Part shown: positions 1 through 8,706 of the stretch, piece by piece
How positions within the stretch are numbered: the first letter of the stretch is position 1
Layout: each line of letters opens with the position of its first letter
Assembly: GCF_039555325.1 (NCBI RefSeq)
Contig: NZ_CP154608.1
Coordinates: forward strand, 1,674,001-1,738,000
Reading direction: 5' to 3'
DNA: 64,000 bases
Source of the DNA: Sphingomicrobium sp. XHP0239
Lineage (GTDB): Bacteria; Pseudomonadota; Alphaproteobacteria; Sphingomonadales; Sphingomonadaceae
The notes under the pieces: model-generated
The model's database searches: none
The model's input: only the letters and a program-made list of their open reading frames with translations
What the model was told of the DNA's origin: nothing
Translations under genes and position numbers: made by a program

Positions 1-1
1 T

Positions 2-727
2 TTCGGCAATCCCGAACGGCCCGAAATCATGGCGCAGTTCGTCGGCTGTCTTGAAGGGATGGGCGAGGCGTGCCGCGCACTGGATTTCCCGATCGTGTCG
101 GGCAACGTCAGCCTCTACAACGAAAGCAAGGCGACGGGCGGCGGCAGCGCCATCCTCCCGACCCCCGCCATCGGCGGGGTCGGGATCATCGATGACTGGA
201 AGAAGGCGGCGGGTATCGGTCTGGGCATGGTCGGCGAAGACGTCGTCATCGTCGGCGACGTCCATCATACCGATCTCGGCCAGTCGCTCTGGCTGCAGCT
301 CTGCCACGACCGCCGCGAAGGAGCCCCGCCCCGCGTGGACCTCGCCGCCGTGCGCACAACGTCCGAACTGATCCGCGACGCCATCGACCAGCGGCTCGTG
401 ACCGCTGTACACGATGTATCCGATGGCGGGGCGCTGGTCGCGATCGCCGAAATGGCATTGGCCGCGAACCGTGGCGTCACCCTCACCAGCGACGTCGCCA
501 ACGCCCGCGCCGACTGGTTCTGCGAAAGCCAGGCAGCCTTCGTCGTGACTACCAATCGCCTGCCCGAGCTGAAAGGCGCGCTGGCCGAAGCAGGGATTCC
601 CTTCGACGTGTGCGGAACGGTGGCGCCCGATCCCGTGATAGCGATCGACGATGCGCGCCTCGACCTTGCCGAACTGCGCAAGGCACACGAGGCCTTCCTC
701 CCCGAGCTGATGGCGAGCGAACTTTAG
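2..727 (+). CDS. purL: Phosphoribosylformylglycinamidine synthase subunit PurL, 3' fragment
   Basis: The C-terminal 241 or so residues of the large FGAM synthase subunit, which converts FGAR, glutamine-derived ammonia and ATP to FGAM in de novo purine synthesis. The reading frame is open from the first bases of the window, so the start lies upstream. Recognisable family blocks are the GNVSLYNE segment, the PTPAIGGVG segment and the AVHDVSDGGAL segment of the second AIRS-type ATP-binding half. A full PurL of the small-subunit type is about 730 residues, so roughly one third is present. purT and guaA, also purine genes, lie elsewhere in the window but not in an operon with it. Confidence 0.95.
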   Translation, partial: FGNPERPEIMAQFVGCLEGMGEACRALDFPIVSGNVSLYNESKATGGGSAILPTPAIGGVGIIDDWKKAAGIGLGMVGEDVVIVGDVHHTDLGQSLWLQLCHDRREGAPPRVDLAAVRTTSELIRDAIDQRLVTAVHDVSDGGALVAIAEMALAANRGVTLTSDVANARADWFCESQAAFVVTTNRLPELKGALAEAGIPFDVCGTVAPDPVIAIDDARLDLAELRKAHEAFLPELMASEL

Positions 728-748
728 CATTCACCGTCCGACACTATT

Positions 749-767
749 GCAAATCATTCGCATTAGC
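749..767. promoter_or_regulatory. Fur-like iron box upstream of bfd
   Basis: Imperfect dyad GCAAAT-N7-ATTAGC sitting 14 bases before the start of the bacterioferritin-associated ferredoxin gene. Read on the opposite strand it gives a GCGAATGATTTGCA-type core, resembling alphaproteobacterial Fur boxes. An almost identical element precedes bfr at 991-1009. That both iron genes carry the same element is seen directly. Binding by Fur rather than by another iron regulator is inferred. Confidence 0.6.
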
Positions 768-781
768 GTATCGTGGCCCGC

Positions 782-979
782 ATGGTCATCTGCCATTGCA
801 ACCTGATTCGCGAAAAGGACATTCGTGCTGCCGCGCAGCGGGGATGTCCGGATGCTGAAACGGCCTATCGATCGCTGGGGTGCAGCTTCCAGTGCGGCGG
901 GTGCGAGGATCATGCCGACGATCTGGTATCGGATGAGCGCGCCGCGCTGATCCCCGATCGCGACGTTCGCGCCGCCTAA
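782..979 (+). CDS. bfd: Bacterioferritin-associated ferredoxin (Bfd-type 2Fe-2S protein)
   Basis: Small [2Fe-2S] ferredoxin of 65 residues that in the characterised family docks on bacterioferritin and supplies electrons to release stored iron. Cysteines 4 and 6 (CHC) and 38 and 41 (CGGC) match the Bfd cluster pattern CxC...CxxC, and two extra cysteines occur at 22 and 34. The ATG at 782 puts the first cysteine at position 4 as in the family. An in-frame GTG at 773 would add three residues. The bfr gene follows 125 bases downstream, and a Fur-like dyad immediately precedes the start. Confidence 0.88.
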   Translation: MVICHCNLIREKDIRAAAQRGCPDAETAYRSLGCSFQCGGCEDHADDLVSDERAALIPDRDVRAA

Positions 980-990
980 GACCTACGCCT

Positions 991-1009
991 GCTAATCACT
1001 CGCATTAGC
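991..1009. promoter_or_regulatory. Fur-like iron box upstream of bfr
   Basis: Perfect inverted repeat GCTAAT-N7-ATTAGC in the bfd-bfr intergenic space, followed by GTA as in the element at 749-767. The two sites share the run TCGCATTAGCGTA. Position and likeness suggest that bfd and bfr each have an iron-responsive promoter recognised by the same protein, most simply Fur. Whether it acts as repressor or activator cannot be told from sequence. Confidence 0.6.
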
Positions 1010-1104
1010 GTAAAAACCGCGTTTTTCCGCCATTTTCTCTTGCGACTGTCGTGCGGGCGACCTATAGCGGCGCCATTGCTCGCACAGGCACGAAGGAACG
1101 CGCG

Positions 1105-1611
1105 ATGGCCAAGATTTCCGACCCCAAGGTCATGGACTATCTCAACAAGGCGCTCACCAACGAGCTCACTGCGGTCAATCAATATTGGCTTCATTATCGC
1201 CTGCTCGAACATTGGGGTGTCGAGCGGCTCGCCGCGTTCGAGCGCAAGGAATCGATCGAGGAAATGGAGCATGCCGACTGGCTGACCGAACGGATCCTCT
1301 TCCTCGACGGCCATCCCAACTTCCAGCGGCTGGGCTCGGTCCGTACCGGTGAGACGGTCGAGGAAGTGATTCAGGCCGATCTCGATCTCGAGATGGAAGC
1401 GATTCCTTTGCTCCGCGACGCGCTCCAGCATTGCGAGGACACGCGCGATTACGTCAGCCGCGACCTGTTCGCGAAGATCCTGCACAACGAGGAAGAGCAT
1501 CTCGACTATCTCGAGCGTCAGCAGGAGATGATCGAGCGGATGGGAATCCAGAACTATATTCAGCTCCAGTCGAAGCCTGCTGACGAGGAAAAGAAGGACG
1601 GCGGCTACTAG
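1105..1611 (+). CDS. bfr: Bacterioferritin
   Basis: Haem-containing ferritin of 168 residues that oxidises Fe(II) and stores it as ferric mineral in a 24-subunit cytoplasmic shell. The ferroxidase ligands are visible: Glu20 in NELTAVNQY, Glu53 and His56 in EEMEHAD, a glutamate in DLELEMEA, and Glu/His in the EEEHLDY block. Met54 corresponds to the axial haem ligand, so this is a true haem-binding bacterioferritin rather than a plain ferritin. Length is typical (about 158) with a short acidic/lysine tail. The ATG at 1105 follows GAAGGA. An upstream in-frame start at 1051 gives a non-family extension and is not favoured. Confidence 0.95.
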   Translation: MAKISDPKVMDYLNKALTNELTAVNQYWLHYRLLEHWGVERLAAFERKESIEEMEHADWLTERILFLDGHPNFQRLGSVRTGETVEEVIQADLDLEMEAIPLLRDALQHCEDTRDYVSRDLFAKILHNEEEHLDYLERQQEMIERMGIQNYIQLQSKPADEEKKDGGY

Positions 1612-1643
1612 GCGCTGCGACCCGGCGGACCTACAGTGGGGAC

Positions 1644-2318
1644 ATGCGACCCGTCCCTTCCCAGCCCTACACGAGCCTGCCCGACCTGTCGGACGCCGAG
1701 CGCATTGCCGCCGCGAACGCTTTCTACGACAGCATCAAGGACCGCCGCTCCTGTCGCTTCTTCACCAACGCGCCCGTCCCGCGCGACGTGATCGAGACCG
1801 CGATACGCGCCGCCGGCACCGCCCCCAACGGCGCCAATCATCAGCCGTGGCATTTCGCGGTCGTCGAGAGCCCAGAGATCAAGGCGAAGATTCGCGCCGC
1901 TGCGGAGAAAGAGGAGCGCGCCTTCTACGAGGGCAAGGCGGGGGAGGAATGGCTCGACGCGCTCGCCCCGATCGGCACCGATGCCGACAAACCCTTCCTC
2001 GAAATCGCGCCCTACCTGATCGTCGTCTTCGCACAGCGCAAAGGCGGACCCGCGGCGGGCGAACAGCGCCAGAACTATTACGTTACCGAAAGCGTCGGGA
2101 TCGCCTGCGGTCTGCTGATCGCCACCCTTCACAAGGCGGGGCTTGCAACGCTCACGCATACGCCCAGTCCGATGGGATTCCTGCGCGACATTTGCGGCCG
2201 GCCCAAGGACGAGAAGCCCGTTATGGTGATCGTTGCCGGCCTGCCCGCCAAGGATGCCACCACCCCGCTTCACGCCGCCAGCAGGAAACCGCTCGACGAG
2301 ATCATGTCGATCCTCTGA
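1644..2318 (+). CDS. Nitroreductase-family flavoprotein, iodotyrosine-deiodinase-like
   Basis: FMN-dependent oxidoreductase of the nitroreductase superfamily, 224 residues. The N-terminal RRSCRFF segment is the usual phosphate-binding region, and the [12 protein letters not shown] and [13 protein letters not shown] blocks are closer to the iodotyrosine deiodinase/BluB-like branch than to NfsA/NfsB. Substrate is unknown: bacterial members dehalogenate halotyrosines or reduce other aromatics, and nothing nearby indicates which. It starts 32 bases after bfr on the same strand and could be co-transcribed with it. No signal peptide is seen, so it is cytoplasmic. Confidence 0.85.
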   Translation: MRPVPSQPYTSLPDLSDAERIAAANAFYDSIKDRRSCRFFTNAPVPRDVIETAIRAAGTAPNGANHQPWHFAVVESPEIKAKIRAAAEKEERAFYEGKAGEEWLDALAPIGTDADKPFLEIAPYLIVVFAQRKGGPAAGEQRQNYYVTESVGIACGLLIATLHKAGLATLTHTPSPMGFLRDICGRPKDEKPVMVIVAGLPAKDATTPLHAASRKPLDEIMSIL

Positions 2319-2446
2319 ACCATCGTTCGTCGGCCCGTGGTATGACACGGGTCGCTGGTCGATCCGCGATGGCGCACCCGTCCCGATGCGACCATGGGAC
2401 AGCCAGGAGAAGGCTTCCGCCCTAGCCGGAGCCGCAGAGCGAGACC

Positions 2447-3643
2447 GTGACCACCCCCGACCGTATCGACAGCCTCGACCATATTCGCGGGATTGCGGTC
2501 ATGGGGATCTTCTCGGCCAACGTCATCGCGATGGGGCTGATGCAGTCCGCGCTGTCGAGCCCCACGTTGCTCGGCCTCGAACATTGGGGCGACCGGCTGG
2601 TCTGGATTCTCAATCTCATCTTCGTCGACGGCAAGATGCGCGGACTGTTCTCCATCCTGTTCGGCGCCGGTCTCGTCCTGATCAGCGAAAAGGCGATCGC
2701 GAAGGGGCGCATGCCCGCAGCATTACATTTCCCGCGTCTCGCCGTGCTCGCGTTGTTCGGACTGGCGCATTACCTGTTTCTCTGGTGGGGCGACATTCTG
2801 CTCCACTATGCGATCATCGGCACGATCGCCTTCTTCTTCTACGACAAGGCACCCCGGTTCCTGTTCGCCTGGGCGACGATTTTCCTGATCGCCAATGCGC
2901 TCCTGATGGGCTCGGTCGCCTGGTACATGATGGACGCCGCGGCCAGTAATCCGGCGATGGCGGGCCTGATGACGGCCGCTCCTGCCAGCGCCGACGAGAT
3001 TGCGGCTGCGAACGCCTTCCACCAAAACATCGGCACCCATCTCGCGCATCAGCTAGAGCGCGCCTGGCCGCATCACAGTTCGCTGACCCTCTTCCTCCTC
3101 CCTGAAACGCTCGGGCTGATGCTGCTCGGCATGGCGACCTACAAATCGGGATTTCTCGGCGGAGAACTTTCGGACCGCACCTATCGGCGCTGGGCGTTGT
3201 TCGGGATCGGCGGCGCGGTGGTTGTCGGCGGCTTCGCGGCTTGGCTCGCCGCCGTCCACGACTTCGCTCCCCTGTTCGCGCAGATCGCCGAAGGTGGCCT
3301 GATCGCCTGGATAAAGCCGGTCCAGATGCTGGGGTACGCCGCGCTCGTCATCCTGCTTTTCCGAAGAGGCGGCCCATTCGCGGCACGCGTGGCGGCTGTG
3401 GGGCGCATGGCCTTCTCCAACTACCTCGCGCCGACGATCATCATGACGCCGATCCTCTTCGGTTTCGGCGCAGGGCTGTTCAACCAGCTGTCGCGCGGGA
3501 CCCTGTGGATCGCCTTCGTCCCCGCGATGTGGGCGCTGATGCTGATTTGGTCGAAACCCTGGTTGGAGCGCTATCGCTATGGACCGCTCGAATGGTTGTG
3601 GCGAAGCCTTGCACGACGTCGCCTCGAACCAATGCGCCGGTGA
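2447..3643 (+). CDS. DUF418-domain (YeiB-family) integral membrane protein
   Basis: Membrane protein of 398 residues with about eight to ten hydrophobic segments. The N-terminal IDSLDHIRGIAVMGI block and the C-terminal block with AFSNYLAPTI and a final WSKPWLERYRYGPLEWLWRS are hallmarks of the DUF418/YeiB family, related to acyltransferase-3-like membrane proteins. Its activity is not established. The start is a GTG, chosen because it sits immediately before the family N-terminus. It ends 16 bases before the convergent Hpt gene. Confidence 0.88.
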   Translation: MTTPDRIDSLDHIRGIAVMGIFSANVIAMGLMQSALSSPTLLGLEHWGDRLVWILNLIFVDGKMRGLFSILFGAGLVLISEKAIAKGRMPAALHFPRLAVLALFGLAHYLFLWWGDILLHYAIIGTIAFFFYDKAPRFLFAWATIFLIANALLMGSVAWYMMDAAASNPAMAGLMTAAPASADEIAAANAFHQNIGTHLAHQLERAWPHHSSLTLFLLPETLGLMLLGMATYKSGFLGGELSDRTYRRWALFGIGGAVVVGGFAAWLAAVHDFAPLFAQIAEGGLIAWIKPVQMLGYAALVILLFRRGGPFAARVAAVGRMAFSNYLAPTIIMTPILFGFGAGLFNQLSRGTLWIAFVPAMWALMLIWSKPWLERYRYGPLEWLWRSLARRRLEPMRR

Positions 3644-3659
3644 GCGGGGCGGAGCGCGC

Positions 3660-4127
3660 CTAGCTGGCCCGGCCGAAGGTCGTGTTGCGGACCTGCCGAC
3701 TGCCGAGATTGGCGGTGCGGTCGCGTTTGATCAGCGGGCTGACCGCCTCGTCGAACAGGTCGATCGTCGCACGGAAAAGACTCTTCAGCGTGACCACATC
3801 GGGCACGAGCTCGTCCGGAAAGCGGCCCTGCTCGACGCAACTGCGCGCGGCAAATTCGATCCTTTCGGCAACCGCGGCGAGCGGCTCCGCCCCGAACTGG
3901 CGGGCCTCGCCCTTCAAAGTGTGCGCGGGAATGATCAGCGCGACGGTGTCCTTGGCATGCATGGCCGATTCGATCTTGGTTAGGCTCGCTTCCCCATCCT
4001 CGCGGAAATAGCCCAATATCTTGACGAAACCCGGACCCAGCTGCGCCCGCGTTTCCTCGAAATACTTCCAGTCGACGATGTCGGCGGCCTGCTCCAACGA
4101 ATACTCCCTCACGCCCGGACCGCGCAC
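3660..4127 (-). CDS. Hpt (histidine phosphotransfer) domain protein
   Basis: Protein of 155 residues with one four-helix Hpt domain. The phosphorylatable histidine is His69 in the AHTLKGEARQFG motif, followed by the usual small-residue helix. Such proteins relay phosphate between hybrid kinases and response regulators. No kinase or receiver gene is adjacent, so the partner is unknown. The start used is GTG at 4127; another GTG at 4112 is equally possible. It lies 52 bases downstream of der on the same strand and may be read through from it. Confidence 0.82.
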   Translation of the reverse strand: MRGPGVREYSLEQAADIVDWKYFEETRAQLGPGFVKILGYFREDGEASLTKIESAMHAKDTVALIIPAHTLKGEARQFGAEPLAAVAERIEFAARSCVEQGRFPDELVPDVVTLKSLFRATIDLFDEAVSPLIKRDRTANLGSRQVRNTTFGRAS

Positions 4128-4179
4128 GCGTGCGATCCGCCGGAGCCAACGGCCTAACTCAAGACGGTAAAGACTTGGT

Positions 4180-5583
4180 TTAAGGTCGCCCGCGCGATCC
4201 GTAGGGGTTCTTGGGCGCCCGGGTGATCAGCCGGATGGGGATCGGGCCGAGGTCCAGGTCGCGGCGCAGCGCATTGATCAGATAGCGGTGATAGCTGGTC
4301 GGCAGCTTGTCGACGCGGGTGCCGAACAGCACGAACGTCGGCGGGCGCGTCTTGGCTTGCGTCAGGTAGCGCAACTTGATCCGCACGCCCCCCGCCGCAG
4401 GCGGTGCGTGGGCATCGAGCGCATCGTCGAACCAGCGATTGAGCAGGCCCGTGGGAATACGCCGCGACCAACGTTCGCGCAGATCGAAGGCCGCCTCCAG
4501 CAACTGGTCGATACCCTTGCCCGTCTTGGCCGACAGCGCGATCAACGGCACGCCCTTCACCTGCGCCAGTCCCTCGCCCAGCGCCTCGCGGATACCATTG
4601 TAGAGCCGCGAGGGATTCTCCGCGACGTCCCATTTGTTCAGCCCGATGACCAGAGCCCGGCCTTCCTGAAGAACCTGGTCGGCGATCCGGAGATCCTGGC
4701 TTTCCAACCCGCGCGTCGCGTCGAGCAGGAGGCACACGACCTCGGCCCGGTCGATCGCGCGCCGCGTGTCCATCGCCGAGAGCTTCTCGAGCTTTTCATC
4801 AACCTTGGCGCGTTTTCGCAAGCCGGCCGTATCGACCAGCTTCACCGCCTGACCGCGCCATTCCCAGTCGAGATGAATGGCGTCGCGGGTGATCCCGGCT
4901 TCCGGCCCGGTGATCATCCGCTCCTCGCCCAGCATCTGGTTGACCAGCGTGGACTTGCCCGCATTGGGGCGTCCGACGATGGCGAGCTTGAGCGGCCCGA
5001 GGTCCACGGGCAACGGATTGCCCTCCTCGTCGAGCAGGCTTTCGGGCGGCGCTTCATGCGCTTCCGCGTCGGGTTCTTCGCCTTCGCGTTCGATATGTTC
5101 GCGCAGCCCGTCGAACAGGTCGACGATGCCCTCGCCATGTTCGGCCGAAAGCGAGAACGGATCGCCCATTCCAAGTTCGTAGGCTTCCAGGCGCCCCGCC
5201 TCGCCGGCATTGCCTTCCGACTTGTTGGCGGCGACGATCACCGGCGTGTCCGCGCTGCGCAGCCATTGCGCGATCTCGCGATCCAGCGGCGTCAGCCCCG
5301 CGCGGGCGTCGATCATGAAGATGGCGACGTCGGCATCGTTGACCGCAGCCTGCGTCTGCATCCGCATCCGCCCCGGCAGCGTGGCATCGTCCTCGGTCTC
5401 GAACCCCGCCGTATCGATCAGCGTGAATTCCAGCCCCAGCAAGACGGCATCGGCCTCACGCCGGTCGCGGGTCACCCCGGGCTGGTCGTCGACAAGCGCG
5501 AGCCGCTGCCCGACCAATCGGTTGAACAGCGTGGACTTGCCCACGTTAGGGCGTCCGATGAGGGCGACGACGGGTTTGGCCAT
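4180..5583 (-). CDS. der: Ribosome-assembly GTPase Der (EngA)
   Basis: Tandem-domain GTPase of 467 residues needed for 50S subunit maturation. Two G domains are visible: P-loops at residues 10-17 (GRPNVGKS) and 204-212 (GRPNAGKST), with DTAG switch motifs, NKSE and NKWD specificity motifs, and an acidic linker around residues 165-195. The C-terminal KH-like domain ends in TRAPKNPYGSRGR, as expected. It is downstream of bamB on the same strand with a 45-base gap, the bamB-der order seen in many proteobacteria. Confidence 0.97.
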   Translation of the reverse strand: MAKPVVALIGRPNVGKSTLFNRLVGQRLALVDDQPGVTRDRREADAVLLGLEFTLIDTAGFETEDDATLPGRMRMQTQAAVNDADVAIFMIDARAGLTPLDREIAQWLRSADTPVIVAANKSEGNAGEAGRLEAYELGMGDPFSLSAEHGEGIVDLFDGLREHIEREGEEPDAEAHEAPPESLLDEEGNPLPVDLGPLKLAIVGRPNAGKSTLVNQMLGEERMITGPEAGITRDAIHLDWEWRGQAVKLVDTAGLRKRAKVDEKLEKLSAMDTRRAIDRAEVVCLLLDATRGLESQDLRIADQVLQEGRALVIGLNKWDVAENPSRLYNGIREALGEGLAQVKGVPLIALSAKTGKGIDQLLEAAFDLRERWSRRIPTGLLNRWFDDALDAHAPPAAGGVRIKLRYLTQAKTRPPTFVLFGTRVDKLPTSYHRYLINALRRDLDLGPIPIRLITRAPKNPYGSRGRP

Positions 5584-5628
5584 GACGGCGCTGTTGGGCG
5601 TTCAGCGCGCGATGGTCAATCCGCGGCG

Positions 5629-6960
5629 TTAGCGGAAGGCGGCCAGAACCCCGTCGTCGTCGAGGAGGTAGAGCGTGTTGTTCGCCACCACCGGCTGCAG
5701 CGAGAAGCTGCGATCGAGGTCGCGTTGCCGGCGCACCGCACCCTGGTCGGGATCGACCTCCACCATCAATCCTTCGCTCGACACCACGATCAAGCGCCCG
5801 CCCGCGAGCACCGGCCCGGCGTAGAAGATCGGACCGCGGCGCTTTTCGGCGTTCCGGTAGCGCGGCAGCTGGTTGATCCAGCGAACCGATCCGTCCGAAC
5901 GCAGGATCGAGATCAGCTGTGCCGCCTCGGTAACCACATACACGTAATCGCCCGCCACGAACGGCGTCGACGTTCCCGCCAGGTTCAGTTCCCAGAGGCG
6001 CTGGCCGCGCAGGATGTCCAGCGCCACCATTCGACCACCCTGGCCCAGGGCGATGACCTGGTTGCCGTCGATCACCGGATCGGCGTCGATATCGGCAAGC
6101 GTCGAGACGCTGCGTGAGATCGAGGTGCGGGCCAGCGTGTCCTGCCACACCTGATTGCCGTTTTCGTAACGGTAGGCGTTAAGTTCGCCCGACGAGAAGC
6201 CTGCGACCACGGTGCCACGCGCCGCGGCCGGAGCGGCGGTGCCGAAGACGCCGGCGACTTCCAGCGCTGCCGTCGCCTGCCAGTTGGTTGTGCCGTCGGT
6301 CGGGGACAAGGCGTAGAGCTGGTTGTCCTGGCTGGTCACATAGAGGTTGGTGCCGTCATACGTCGGCGCACCGCGCAGCGGACCACCCGGCTTCACGCGC
6401 CAAGCGATGCCGCCGTTGCTCGGATCCATCGCCACGACATCGCCCAGGCCATTGGTCGCGAAGACGCGGTTGCCGCCGAACGCGACTCCACCGCCGTACA
6501 GCGAGTCGCGATTGCGGTTCGTGGTCGACGTATCGACCGACCAGCGACGCGCGCCGCTTGTCGCGTCGAACGCGCTGACGACGCCGTTCGTATCGATCGC
6601 GAAGACCTGTCCGGCTGCCACGATGGGCGTCGTGACCAGTCGCGCGGTATTGCTCGATCCCTCACCGATCGACTGCGACCAGGCCAGCGAAAGATTCTCG
6701 CCTAGCGCGACGTGGCCGATCGACTTGCTGGCATTGCCGCCCGACTGTTCCCAGTTGGCGTTAGTGCGCGGCGCGGGGAGCGTCATCGGCAGCGCGGCGG
6801 TGGTCGGATTGACGCCGATGTCCACCTCGGCGCCGAGTACCGAAACGCGTTCCCCGACGACGGGGGTGGTGCGTTCGCTGCCGCTGAAAACGCCGCAGGC
6901 CGACAGGCCGAGCGCGGCCAGAACGGGAAGAGCGAAACGGGAAAAGGTCATACCAATCAT
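5629..6960 (-). CDS. bamB: Outer-membrane assembly lipoprotein BamB
   Basis: Eight-bladed PQQ-repeat beta-propeller lipoprotein of the BAM complex that folds outer-membrane proteins, 443 residues. The signal peptide ends in the lipobox LSAC with Cys22. Repeats of the PQQ type follow (VFAIDTNGVVSAFDATSG, NQLYALSPTDGTTNWQ, RMVALDILRGQRLWE). The ATG at 6960 overlaps the stop of the upstream TPR gene in an ATGA junction; a second ATG three codons later is also possible. The order TPR protein-bamB-der supports the call. Confidence 0.93.
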   Translation of the reverse strand: MIGMTFSRFALPVLAALGLSACGVFSGSERTTPVVGERVSVLGAEVDIGVNPTTAALPMTLPAPRTNANWEQSGGNASKSIGHVALGENLSLAWSQSIGEGSSNTARLVTTPIVAAGQVFAIDTNGVVSAFDATSGARRWSVDTSTTNRNRDSLYGGGVAFGGNRVFATNGLGDVVAMDPSNGGIAWRVKPGGPLRGAPTYDGTNLYVTSQDNQLYALSPTDGTTNWQATAALEVAGVFGTAAPAAARGTVVAGFSSGELNAYRYENGNQVWQDTLARTSISRSVSTLADIDADPVIDGNQVIALGQGGRMVALDILRGQRLWELNLAGTSTPFVAGDYVYVVTEAAQLISILRSDGSVRWINQLPRYRNAEKRRGPIFYAGPVLAGGRLIVVSSEGLMVEVDPDQGAVRRQRDLDRSFSLQPVVANNTLYLLDDDGVLAAFR

Positions 6961-7667
6961 TCCTGTGATTCGATGTCGGCGAGCGCGGCGCTCGCGTCGA
7001 CGCCGTAGGTGCCGGCGATCTGGACCGCGCGGGCGCGCAGCGTGCGCGGCGCCTCGGGGTCCTCGGCGATCGCCTTGAACAGTTCGGCCGCTTCCTGCTC
7101 GCGGTCGAGCTTGATGAGCGCGAGCGCGGTCAGCTCGGCCGCGCTTCCGAAATAGGGGTTGCCCGGGCTGGCGAGCGGCTGGAGCCGCGATATGATCGCA
7201 TCGGGTTCCGCCGTGTCGAAATCGAGATAGGTCCAACGCAGCAGCGCCGCACCCTGATAGGGCTCGGGAACGTCCTCGTCGCGCGCCACTTCCTGATAGA
7301 TTTCGATCGCCTGCGCGCGATCGCCGTCGGACAGGACATAGGCGGCCTCGATCATCCGCGCCGCCGCCGCCGCGCCGCCGTCCGATCGCTCGGCCAGCGC
7401 TTCCAGCCGCGGCTCGATCTCTTCGCGGTTGGGATTTTCCTGGGTGAGGTCGGCGATGATCGCAGCAAGGTCCTCGGCATTGGCCTCGGCCTGCTTGTCC
7501 TGCCGATCCTGCCAATAGAGCCAGCCGCCGATCGCCGCGAGAAACGCAGCGATGCCGAGCGCGATCCACAGGCCGTATTTCTTGCCGAAGTCGCTGGCCT
7601 GCTGGCGACGATATTCCTCGTCGACCTCGCGTTCGAACTGGGCTGAATCTTGAGGTGGGAGCGCCAC
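6957..7667 (-). CDS. YfgM-like membrane-anchored TPR protein
   Basis: Protein of 236 residues with a short cytoplasmic N-terminus, one transmembrane helix at about 31-52 and a periplasmic TPR-like domain. In enterobacteria YfgM associates with SecYEG and the chaperone PpiD, and its gene precedes bamB and der as here. The similarity to YfgM is judged from architecture and gene order rather than from strong motifs. It overlaps bamB by four bases, indicating translational coupling. Confidence 0.85.
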   Translation of the reverse strand: MALPPQDSAQFEREVDEEYRRQQASDFGKKYGLWIALGIAAFLAAIGGWLYWQDRQDKQAEANAEDLAAIIADLTQENPNREEIEPRLEALAERSDGGAAAAARMIEAAYVLSDGDRAQAIEIYQEVARDEDVPEPYQGAALLRWTYLDFDTAEPDAIISRLQPLASPGNPYFGSAAELTALALIKLDREQEAAELFKAIAEDPEAPRTLRARAVQIAGTYGVDASAALADIESQE

Positions 7668-7797
7668 GGATGATCCTTGAAATGAGGGGCGAACATGACG
7701 GTGCGCCGGTCACCACCATCGCCGCCCCGGATGAACGGGGGCTGGCTTAGCGCCGCGCGATCAGAAAGGCAAAGGGCTGGTTGACGCCGATCGGGCC

Positions 7798-8667
7798 CTA
7801 CTTCTTCGGTCGATACGTTTGGGCGTCGGTCGGAAAGCTGCGCTGCCGCACCTCGCCCGCATACTGCCCGACCGCCTTGGAAATCTGCGCGGCTAGGTCG
7901 TGATAGACCTTCACGAACCGCGGCGTCCGCTCGAACAGCCCCAGCATGTCCTCGGTCACCAGCACCTGTCCGTCGCATTTTGTCGACGCGCCGATACCGA
8001 TGACGGGGACCGCGATCTCTGCCGCCAGCGTATCGGCGATGCTCTCCATCACCCCTTCGGCGACCAGCGCGAAGGCCCCGGCTTCCGCCACCGCACGGGC
8101 GTCGGCAAGGATCTTCTCCTCCTCGGCGTCGTCGCGCCCGCGTGCCCGATAGCCGCCCAACGTGTTCACCGCCTGCGGGGTCAGCCCCACATGCCCCATC
8201 ACCGGAATCCCGCGGCTGGTCAGGAAGCCGATCGTCTCCGCCATCGCCTCTCCGCCTTCCAGCTTCACCGCCGCGCAACCCGTTTCCTTCATGATCCGGC
8301 TCGCGCTCTCGAACGCCTTTTCGGGGCTCGCCTCGTAGCTGCCGAACGGCATGTCGACGATGATCATCGCGTGCCACGAGCCCCGCACCACCGCCGCGCC
8401 GTGATTGCACATCATGTCGAGACTGACGGGGATCGTGCTGTCCAATCCGTAAATCACCTGCCCCAGACTGTCGCCGACCAGCAGCATGTCGCAATGTTCG
8501 TCGAGCAGCTGCGCCATCCGCATCGTATAGGCGGTCAGCATCACGAGGGGCTCGTCGACCTTCCCGTTCGCTTTCCGTGCCTGGATGGCGGGAGCGGTCA
8601 TCCGCTTGCCGGGTTTGGGGCTGGGGGTGGCGCGGGACGTATCGCTGTCGAGCGTGATCTTGGACAT
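7798..8667 (-). CDS. panB: 3-methyl-2-oxobutanoate hydroxymethyltransferase PanB
   Basis: Ketopantoate hydroxymethyltransferase, 289 residues, transferring a hydroxymethyl group from 5,10-methylene-THF to 2-oxoisovalerate in pantothenate synthesis. Family blocks are [32 protein letters not shown] with the metal-binding Asp, [19 protein letters not shown] and VPVIGIGAS with the catalytic region, then DGQVLV. The ATG at 8667 gives a slightly long N-terminus of about 20 polar residues before the first conserved block. No panC is in the window. Intergenic space to the next minus-strand gene is 130 bases. Confidence 0.95.
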   Translation of the reverse strand: MSKITLDSDTSRATPSPKPGKRMTAPAIQARKANGKVDEPLVMLTAYTMRMAQLLDEHCDMLLVGDSLGQVIYGLDSTIPVSLDMMCNHGAAVVRGSWHAMIIVDMPFGSYEASPEKAFESASRIMKETGCAAVKLEGGEAMAETIGFLTSRGIPVMGHVGLTPQAVNTLGGYRARGRDDAEEEKILADARAVAEAGAFALVAEGVMESIADTLAAEIAVPVIGIGASTKCDGQVLVTEDMLGLFERTPRFVKVYHDLAAQISKAVGQYAGEVRQRSFPTDAQTYRPKK

Positions 8668-8706
8668 GGGCGAAGCTTCTAGCGCGCGGCCGCGCGTGCG
8701 GCTAGC

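Noticed and set aside
4288..6117. 609-codon open frame on the plus strand opposite der and bamB
   Set aside because: It mirrors two well-supported genes. Arg/His/Asp-rich composition with no recognisable domain is typical of antisense frames in high-GC DNA.
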